From: Rhodospirillaceae bacterium UBA6608
Lineage (GTDB): Bacteria; Pseudomonadota; Alphaproteobacteria; Rhodospirillales_A; Casp-alpha2
Direction of reading: 5' to 3'
Assembly (NCBI GenBank): GCA_002433335.1
Contig: DJHY01000012.1
Location: 1 to 5,109, forward strand
Length of the DNA stretch: 5,109 nt
Under the pieces are notes generated by a model, which had not been told where the DNA came from, searched no databases, and was given only the letters and a program-made list of their open reading frames with translations. Of the stretch, positions 1 through 3,559 are shown piece after piece. How positions within the stretch are numbered: the stretch's first letter is position 1; every line of letters starts with the position of its first letter. A program made the translations under genes and the position numbers.

Positions 1-1471
1 CCAGATGCGTGCCCGAGACACGGCCCGGGTATTCCCGTTCCTGGTGCATGCGGATGGTGCCGTACATGCCGTTGTTGACGACGATCAGGATCACGTTGGC
101 GCCGTACTGCATGGCGGTCGCCAATTCCTGGCCGTGCATCATGTAACAGCCGTCCCCGGCGAAGGCGATGACGTCCCGTTCCGGGTGGCGCAGCTTGGCC
201 GCGACCGCCGCCGGAACGCCATAACCCATCGAGCCCGAGGTCGGCGCCAACTGCGTGGCGTAACCGCGATAACGGTAATAGCGGTGAACCCAGGCGGTGT
301 AGTTGCCGGCCCCGTTGCAGATCATGGCCTCGGCGGGCAGCTCGTCGCGCAGCAAGCGGATGATTTCGCCCATCTGCACGTCGCCCGGCATGGATCCCGG
401 CTCGGTCCAGGCCAGATATTCGTCATGCGCGGTCCCGGCCCAGTTGTCCCAGCGGCCGGTCACCGGCTGCATCGCCTTGGCGGCGGCGGCAAAGCCGGGC
501 ATGCCGGAATTGATGGCCATTTCCGGTCGATACACGCGGCCCAGTTCCTCGGCCCCCGGATGAACATGAACCAGGCGCTGCTTGGGAACCGGAATGTCGA
601 ACAGGCTGTAGCCGCCCGTGGTCATTTCGCCCAGGCGCGGGCCGACGGCGATGATCAGGTCCGAGGTTTTGACCCGTTCGGCCAGCTTCGGGTTGATGCC
701 GATACCGACGTCCCCGGCGTAAAGCGGGTGATCGTTGGGGATCAGGTCCTGGCGGCGGAACGACACGCCGGTCGGGATGTTATTGGCTTCGGCGAAGGCG
801 ACGATGTCCTTTGCCGCCTGTTCGGTCCAGCTGCCACCGCCCAGGATCATCAGCGGGCGTTCCGCCGTTTCCATCATGGCGCGCAGGCCGGCCATGGCGT
901 CGGGACCCGGATGGGCCTGGACCACATGGGCCGCGCCGGGGATCACGGCATCGCCCAAAACTTCTTCGGTCAGCATGTCTTCGGGCAGGGCCAGCACGAC
1001 CGGGCCGGGACGGCCCGACATGGCGACGTGGAAGGCATGGCTGACGTATTCGGGCACGCGGGCCGGGTCTTCGATCTGGGCGACCCATTTGGCCATCTGG
1101 CCGAACATCCGGCGATAGTCGATTTCCTGGAAGGCTTCGCGCTCTTCCTGGTGGCGGGCGACCTGGCCGATGAACAGGATCATCGGGGTCGAATCCTGGA
1201 ACGCGATGTGCACCCCGGCGGACGCATTGGTCGCACCCGGGCCACGGGTAACGAAGCAGATACCGGGGCGGCCGGTCATTTTGCCGTCGGCGTCGGCCAT
1301 GATGGCGGCGCCGCCTTCCTGGCGGCAGATGATCGGATCGATTTCAGGGGCATCGACCATGGCGTCGAGCACGGCCAGGTAGCTTTCCCCCGGCACAAGA
1401 AAGACCCGGTCAGCCCCGTTGGCGACCAGCGTTTGAACCAGGAGCCGTGCTCCTGTTTGACCCTGAGACAT
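1..1471 (-). CDS. Thiamine-pyrophosphate enzyme, acetolactate-synthase-like (C-terminus cut by window edge)
   Basis: The 490 visible residues have the three-domain layout of the TPP enzyme superfamily that includes acetolactate synthase, benzoylformate decarboxylase and sulfoacetaldehyde acetyltransferase. The N-terminal pyrimidine-binding domain (about 5-170) carries the cofactor-activating glutamate, E52, in RQEGGA, then TRGPGATNA (75-83) and GQVARHQEEREAFQEID (102-118). A central domain follows (about 190-330, GGGS near 211). The C-terminal PP-binding domain has the metal/diphosphate motif GDG (439-441) followed after the usual gap by NN (466-467). About 60-70 residues are probably missing at the left edge. 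The start is ATG with AAGAGGA seven bases upstream (1479-1485). It probably acts in the cytosol on a 2-oxo acid or related carbonyl compound. No ilvH-type regulatory subunit is seen upstream, and the substrate is not assignable, so I do not call it ilvB. Superfamily certain, reaction unknown. Confidence 0.93.
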   Translation of the reverse strand, partial: MSQGQTGARLLVQTLVANGADRVFLVPGESYLAVLDAMVDAPEIDPIICRQEGGAAIMADADGKMTGRPGICFVTRGPGATNASAGVHIAFQDSTPMILFIGQVARHQEEREAFQEIDYRRMFGQMAKWVAQIEDPARVPEYVSHAFHVAMSGRPGPVVLALPEDMLTEEVLGDAVIPGAAHVVQAHPGPDAMAGLRAMMETAERPLMILGGGSWTEQAAKDIVAFAEANNIPTGVSFRRQDLIPNDHPLYAGDVGIGINPKLAERVKTSDLIIAVGPRLGEMTTGGYSLFDIPVPKQRLVHVHPGAEELGRVYRPEMAINSGMPGFAAAAKAMQPVTGRWDNWAGTAHDEYLAWTEPGSMPGDVQMGEIIRLLRDELPAEAMICNGAGNYTAWVHRYYRYRGYATQLAPTSGSMGYGVPAAVAAKLRHPERDVIAFAGDGCYMMHGQELATAMQYGANVILIVVNNGMYGTIRMHQEREYPGRVSGTHL

Positions 1472-1478
1472 ATTGGTT

Positions 1479-1485
1479 TCCTCTT
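1479..1485 (-). promoter_or_regulatory. Ribosome binding site of the TPP enzyme
   Basis: On the minus strand AAGAGGA lies seven bases before the ATG at 1471. This fixes the start of the TPP enzyme, and also shows that the gene has its own translation signal even if it is transcribed with the small gene upstream. Confidence 0.7.
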
Positions 1486-1528
1486 AATAGGCAGTCGTCT
1501 TGTTCTACGGATTGCGGCGCGGTGCGAA

Positions 1529-1732
1529 TTACTCGACCGGTCCGGCGGTACCCTGTCTTAGCGAAAGATCGGGGCAGGGGGAAGCGGACTCGAGACCGCA
1601 GGCCGTTTCCCCGGAACAACAAGGGTCGACGTTCTGTCCGCAGACACGGCATTGAACATGCCCGTGAACGGACACGGGCTCCGACGGCTGATGGCACAAG
1701 GGGCAGCGCCAGGATGATTGAGCATAGGTCAT
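1529..1732 (-). CDS. Small cysteine-rich zinc-ribbon protein (67 aa)
   Basis: This small protein begins MTYAQSSWRCPLC. It has two CxxC knuckles, C10-x2-C13 and C28-x2-C31, separated by 14 residues that include the pair H23/H25 (VHGHVQC). These are followed by a CC pair (38-39), C45 and C53. The spacing is that of a zinc ribbon, so metal binding is likely. From memory, similar short CPxC...VHGHVQCxxC proteins occur as uncharacterised proteins in alphaproteobacteria; the function is unknown. The ATG at 1732 is preferred over an upstream in-frame TTG at 1747 because GGAG lies six bases before it. It ends 57 bases before the TPP enzyme start, same strand, so the two probably share a transcript. 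The tail after residue 46 is polar and looks disordered. The ordered cysteine pattern argues against a chance reading frame. Confidence 0.72.
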   Translation of the reverse strand: MTYAQSSWRCPLCHQPSEPVSVHGHVQCRVCGQNVDPCCSGETACGLESASPCPDLSLRQGTAGPVE

Positions 1733-1738
1733 GGCGGG

Positions 1739-1742
1739 CTCC
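1739..1742 (-). promoter_or_regulatory. Ribosome binding site deciding the zinc-ribbon start
   Basis: GGAG on the minus strand is six bases before the ATG at 1732. The alternative TTG at 1747 has no purine-rich stretch at a usable distance, so the ATG is chosen. Confidence 0.5.
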
Positions 1743-1758
1743 GGCAAAGGATTTGTGA

Positions 1759-1770
1759 ATTGTGTACAAT
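1759..1770. promoter_or_regulatory. Perfect dyad ATTGT-GT-ACAAT, candidate GntR-type operator
   Basis: The 12-base sequence ATTGTGTACAAT is a perfect inverted repeat (5-2-5). Operators of GntR-family regulators, particularly the FadR-like subgroup, are commonly of the form TTGTnnACAA; that is family knowledge. The site lies 27 bases before the zinc-ribbon ATG on the minus strand and 132 bases before the hydrolase ATG on the plus strand, within the divergent promoter region. It is therefore well placed to control the minus-strand pair. No regulator gene is visible in the window, and I could not place convincing -35/-10 boxes around it. Confidence 0.4.
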
Positions 1771-1845
1771 CGTCGCCGCAAAGCGGTGACAGAGGCCAGT
1801 GCGGAAACTAAGATGCCCGCACACGGGAGGCTTCCGGTCGCCCGG

Positions 1846-1860
1846 CCGGACTCTGTCCGG
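1846..1860 (+). repeat. Perfect 6-3-6 hairpin in the hydrolase upstream region
   Basis: CCGGAC and GTCCGG flank the loop TCT. No T-tract follows, so it is not an intrinsic terminator. It ends 41 bases before the hydrolase ATG and may be an operator half-site pair or a leader hairpin, if the transcript starts upstream of it. Confidence 0.35.
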
Positions 1861-1886
1861 TGCGAAAATCAAACGAATCCAAATAT

Positions 1887-1892
1887 GGAGGG
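1887..1892 (+). promoter_or_regulatory. Ribosome binding site of the hydrolase
   Basis: GGAGGG ends nine bases before the ATG at 1902. It rules out the earlier in-frame GTG at 1860, which would add 14 residues and has no such signal. Confidence 0.7.
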
Positions 1893-1901
1893 ACGCGGAA
1901 T

Positions 1902-2597
1902 ATGAGCGGCAGCGCAATCGACATTCAGGCCAAGGACGGCGGCAGCTTCATGGGCTATCTGGCCCTGCCCGAGGGCGGAACCGGCCCGGGCGTGGTGGTC
2001 ATTCAGGAAATCTTCGGCGTCAACGCCGTGATGCGTGAAATCACCGACAGCTTCGCCGCGGCCGGCTACGTCGCCCTGTGCCCCGACCTGTTCTGGCGGC
2101 AAGAGCCGGGCATTCAGTTGACCGACCAGACCGAAGCCGAATGGGAAAAGGCATTCGCCCTGTTCAACGGCTTCGACCTGGACAAGGGCGTGGACGATCT
2201 GGAATCCACGATCCAGGCCCTGCGCGGGGTCGAGGGCTGCACCGGCAAGGTCGGCACCGTCGGGTTCTGCCTAGGCGGGCGTTTGGCCTTCCTGACCGCG
2301 ACCCGGACCAGCGCCGATGCGGCGGTCAGCTATTATGGCGTGATGCTGCCTGATCACACGGGCGAGGCGCTGAAGTCGCCCTGCATGCTGCACATCGCGA
2401 CCGAAGACGAATACGTGCCGAAGGAACAGCAGGCCGCCGTGCATGCGGCCCTGGACGGCAACCCCAAGGCCGCCCTGTTTGACTATCAGGGCCAGAATCA
2501 CGCGTTCGCCCGCGTCGGCGGCGTGCATTACGACAAGGCCTCGGCCGATCTGGCGCTGGAGCGGACCTTGGGCTTCTTTAAGGAAAACCTGGGGTAA
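1902..2597 (+). CDS. Dienelactone hydrolase family protein (alpha/beta hydrolase, 231 aa)
   Basis: A complete cytosolic alpha/beta hydrolase, close in length to classical dienelactone hydrolase (about 236 residues). The sequence shows QEIFGVN with E36, the nucleophile elbow GFCLGG with C123, D169 in ATEDEYVP and H200 in QNHAFAR. E36, C123, D169 and H200 match the catalytic glutamate and Cys-Asp-His triad of the family, where the glutamate holds the cysteine in its active thiolate state. Known members open the lactone ring of dienelactone in chlorocatechol degradation (carboxymethylenebutenolidase). Many homologues sit outside such pathways and have unknown substrates. No chlorocatechol dioxygenase or cycloisomerase is in view, so the natural substrate stays open. 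No signal peptide. The start at 1902 is supported by GGAGGG nine bases before it. It appears to be a single-gene unit, with the next intrinsic terminator 135 bases after its stop. Family and active site sure; substrate unknown. Confidence 0.93.
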   Translation: MSGSAIDIQAKDGGSFMGYLALPEGGTGPGVVVIQEIFGVNAVMREITDSFAAAGYVALCPDLFWRQEPGIQLTDQTEAEWEKAFALFNGFDLDKGVDDLESTIQALRGVEGCTGKVGTVGFCLGGRLAFLTATRTSADAAVSYYGVMLPDHTGEALKSPCMLHIATEDEYVPKEQQAAVHAALDGNPKAALFDYQGQNHAFARVGGVHYDKASADLALERTLGFFKENLG

Positions 2598-2621
2598 GGC
2601 ATCTCGGTTTCCGGGGCGTTC

Positions 2622-2657
2622 GGCGAAAGACTCGTATTATTAGAAAAATCTTTCGCC
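2622..2657 (+). repeat. Perfect 9-bp inverted repeat with AT-rich 18-base centre
   Basis: GGCGAAAGA (2622-2630) is the exact reverse complement of TCTTTCGCC (2649-2657). The 18-base centre contains TATTAT and a run of five A. It begins 24 bases after the hydrolase stop and ends directly against the GTGACC dyad. No T-tract follows, so it is not a standard terminator. It could be an mRNA 3' hairpin protecting the hydrolase transcript, or a paired binding site for a regulator of the promoter that follows. Confidence 0.55.
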
Positions 2658-2673
2658 CGTGACCCAGGTCACA
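2658..2673 (+). promoter_or_regulatory. CRP/FNR-superfamily-type binding dyad
   Basis: The core GTGACC-CA-GGTCAC (2659-2672) is a perfect inverted repeat. Read as TGTGA-N6-TCACA it matches nine of ten conserved CRP-site bases, with C instead of T at the first. The dyad centre lies between 2665 and 2666, exactly 41.5 bases before the start site expected from the TATAAC box at 2695-2700. This is the class II activator position known for CRP and FNR. Which family member would bind is not readable from the site. Confidence 0.5.
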
Positions 2674-2694
2674 GCGCCCCGGCCACCCGCCCCC

Positions 2695-2700
2695 TATAAC
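2695..2700 (+). promoter_or_regulatory. Candidate -10 box TATAAC
   Basis: TATAAC matches five of six bases of the sigma-70 consensus and stands out in a very GC-rich stretch. No good -35 box lies 16-18 bases upstream, which fits an activator-dependent promoter using the dyad at 2658-2673. Transcription would begin near 2707, heading to the terminator at 2733-2766 and then the thioesterase gene. The inverted repeat CACCCG (2684-2689) and CGGGTG (2700-2705) brackets the box, a possible repressor site. Confidence 0.45.
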
Positions 2701-2706
2701 GGGTGA

Positions 2707-2766
2707 CAGATGAGATTCACACTTACCCTTCCACACCGGGCCGGCCGCACCGCCCGGTGTTTTTTT
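2707..2766 (+). ncRNA. Candidate short RNA or attenuated leader between promoter and terminator
   Basis: If the TATAAC promoter is active, RNA begun near 2707 meets a strong intrinsic terminator and would be about 60 nt long. Its 5' part (2707-2732) is mostly pyrimidine/A-rich and free of strong internal pairing, including the C-rich ACCCTTCC (2724-2731), which could pair with purine-rich ribosome binding sites. Alternatively this is the leader of the thioesterase mRNA, with the terminator acting as an attenuator. I do not recognise it as a known RNA family. This is an inference from the order of the signals only. Confidence 0.25.
2733..2766 (+). terminator. Strong intrinsic (Rho-independent) terminator
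   Basis: ACACCGGGC (2733-2741) and GCCCGGTGT (2752-2760) form a perfect nine-base-pair GC-rich stem with a ten-base loop, followed by an unbroken run of seven T (2760-2766). It can end the hydrolase transcript and any RNA begun at the TATAAC promoter. An outer pairing of 2710-2722 with 2767-2779 (12 of 13 bases complementary) encloses it, which is unusual for a plain terminator. Confidence 0.85.
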
Positions 2767-2866
2767 GTGTGAAGCTCATGGGGGGACGTGACAGAAGATC
2801 CCTCCATTGACCGTTTGCCTGGGGCCGAAAACCTTTTACAAGACGGGCAACATCATTCGCCCACGC

Positions 2867-2871
2867 AGGAG
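2867..2871 (+). promoter_or_regulatory. Ribosome binding site supporting the TTG start of the thioesterase
   Basis: AGGAG is nine bases before the TTG at 2881. By contrast the GTG at 2788 has only a run of G ending three bases before it, too close for normal use. A TTGACC at 2807-2812 could be a -35 box for a promoter inside 2807-2840, but a good -10 box is lacking. Confidence 0.5.
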
Positions 2872-2880
2872 CCCACTTCG

Positions 2881-3321
2881 TTGTCCGATATCGATCTGAA
2901 AGACCCCGCCGGTTACTCTTGGTGGACCGACGTCTCGATCCGTTTTTCCGACCAGGATTCCAACGTTCATGTGAACAACACCGCCTTCGCCCAGTTCTGC
3001 GAGGCCGGTCGCGTCGACTACTTGTTCGCGATCCGCAATCACCTTGGGATCGATCCGCGCTCGGCCATCGCCAGCGTGCAGATCAGCTACATCAACCAAT
3101 TGCACTATCCCGGGTTCGTTCGGGTCGGCACGCGGCTGCTGCGTCTCGGCAATTCGTCCTACGCCTTGGGCCAGGGGCTGTTCGCCGGGGACAAGGTTGT
3201 CGCCACATCCGAAGCGATCCTGGTGTTCTTCGATTACGAAAAGAACGGCAGCCGTCCGGTGCCGACGGAACTGCGCGAAGCCTTTGAAAGCGGCGCGTCT
3301 TTGGTTGGCGAGCAAAACTGA
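2881..3321 (+). CDS. Hotdog-fold acyl-CoA thioesterase (4HBT/YbgC-like), 146 aa
   Basis: A cytosolic thioesterase of the 4-hydroxybenzoyl-CoA thioesterase family, expected to hydrolyse an acyl-CoA to acid plus CoA. Residues 14-44 contain the signature region RFSDQDSNVHVNN (21-33) followed by a long hotdog helix (FAQFCEAGRVDYLF). D26 aligns with the catalytic aspartate of the family (Asp17 of Pseudomonas 4-hydroxybenzoyl-CoA thioesterase). The beta strands SVQISYINQLHYPGFVRVGTRLLRLG and the segment up to VFFDYEKNG complete the single domain. The TTG at 2881 is chosen for three reasons: AGGAG nine bases before it, a length (146) typical of the family, and third-position GC falling to about 55 percent over the 31 codons before it versus about 75 percent just after. 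The longer GTG start at 2788 would give 177 residues with a polar tail. Acyl specificity is not readable; no tol-pal or fatty-acid genes are adjacent. Confidence 0.88.
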   Translation: MSDIDLKDPAGYSWWTDVSIRFSDQDSNVHVNNTAFAQFCEAGRVDYLFAIRNHLGIDPRSAIASVQISYINQLHYPGFVRVGTRLLRLGNSSYALGQGLFAGDKVVATSEAILVFFDYEKNGSRPVPTELREAFESGASLVGEQN

Positions 3322-3357
3322 CGCGCTGCGTCATCGTCCCATTGCCGGCCTGACGCA
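3319..3357 (+). repeat. Three TGACGC half-sites in alternating orientation
   Basis: TGACGC (3319-3324, beginning at the thioesterase stop codon), GCGTCA (3328-3333) and TGACGC (3351-3356) allow two exclusive hairpins: 6-3-6 (3319-3333) or TGCGTCA with TGACGCA (3327-3333 and 3351-3357, 17-base loop). An A-run, not a T-run, follows, so this is not a plus-strand intrinsic terminator. It may be a weak Rho-associated 3' end or a regulator site. Confidence 0.35.
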
Positions 3358-3559
3358 AAAACTTCATCGAACCGCCTGAGTGTCCTTCCCGCCCGAAAAA
3401 ACAGGGCCTTACATTGCTTGTCGGATGACACGACCGTCCCGACAGGCGAACCTGTCATTAAATTGACATTGTGCATCTGCGAACGTGCCGCCCAAAAGCA
3501 AGGCGATGAATATCGGCAAAGGTCGGTAATTACGTCGCCCTCGATAATTAGGGTGAGCA
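3322..3559. other. Intergenic region before the chemoreceptor gene
   Basis: These 238 bases hold no convincing gene. Contents are the TGACGC cluster (3319-3357), two competing hairpins (3419-3456), a perfect -35-like TTGACA (3463-3468) without a matching -10 box, and two TAATTA palindromes (3527-3532 and 3545-3550), the first within the perfect GTAATTAC. The region is more AT-rich towards the chemoreceptor start, as expected for its promoter, but no complete sigma-70, sigma-54 or sigma-28 promoter could be fixed. Confidence 0.5.
3441..3456 (+). repeat. Perfect 6-4-6 hairpin GACAGG-CGAA-CCTGTC
   Basis: GACAGG (3441-3446) and CCTGTC (3451-3456) flank the tetraloop CGAA. The left arm overlaps CCGACA (3439-3444), which can instead pair with TGTCGG (3419-3424), so the two structures exclude each other. 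It is followed by ATTAAATT rather than a T-run, and lies seven bases before a TTGACA -35-like box. Confidence 0.4.

Larger units (their letters stand above)
1733..1901. other. Divergent intergenic region between zinc-ribbon gene and hydrolase gene
   Basis: These 169 bases must hold the promoters for both directions. Visible inside are the ATTGT-N2-ACAAT dyad (1759-1770), a six-base-pair hairpin with a TCT loop (1846-1860) and the hydrolase ribosome binding site (1887-1892). No clear sigma-70 pair with good boxes and spacing was found on either strand; AAATAT at 1881-1886 is only a weak candidate -10. Confidence 0.5.

Noticed and set aside
5..1561. Long plus-strand open frame (518 codons) across the left part
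   Set aside because: It is antisense to the TPP enzyme, whose minus-strand reading has all family motifs. The plus reading is low-complexity in G, H, R, A and D with no recognisable domain, typical of an antisense shadow in high-GC DNA.
1410..1781. Overlapping minus- and plus-strand frames around the zinc-ribbon gene (1410-1781 minus, 1447-1758 plus)
   Set aside because: They are arginine-rich readings with no motif; only the 1529-1732 minus frame has ordered CxxC pairs and a ribosome binding site.
1799..2038. Plus-strand small frame with GTG start before the hydrolase
   Set aside because: It runs into the hydrolase in another frame, lacks a ribosome binding site, and has no family resemblance.
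1902..2597. Naming the hydrolase as a chlorocatechol-pathway dienelactone hydrolase (clcD)
   Set aside because: The active site matches the family, but no chlorocatechol genes are nearby and many homologues have other or unknown substrates, so a gene symbol is not justified.
2778..2810. Ten-codon ATG frame just before the thioesterase, as a possible leader peptide
   Set aside because: It has no ribosome binding site, and its ATG lies in the arm of the outer stem; nothing in its codons suggests an attenuation peptide.
3391..3407. GCCC-N9-GGGC with an A-run as a minus-strand terminator
   Set aside because: The stem is only four base pairs, the A-run lies in the loop rather than after the stem, and no minus-strand gene ends here.
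3463..3491. TTGACA as the -35 box of a sigma-70 promoter for the chemoreceptor
   Set aside because: The hexamer is perfect, but the bases 16-18 further on are GC-rich (GTGCCG, TGCCGC) and do not resemble a -10 box. It is kept only as a note in the intergenic entry.
3540..3547. CTCGATAA resembling a sigma-28 -10 element before the chemoreceptor
   Set aside because: It matches six of eight bases, but the only TAAA-like element is at the wrong spacing, and the start site would fall about seven bases before the ATG, inside the ribosome binding site.
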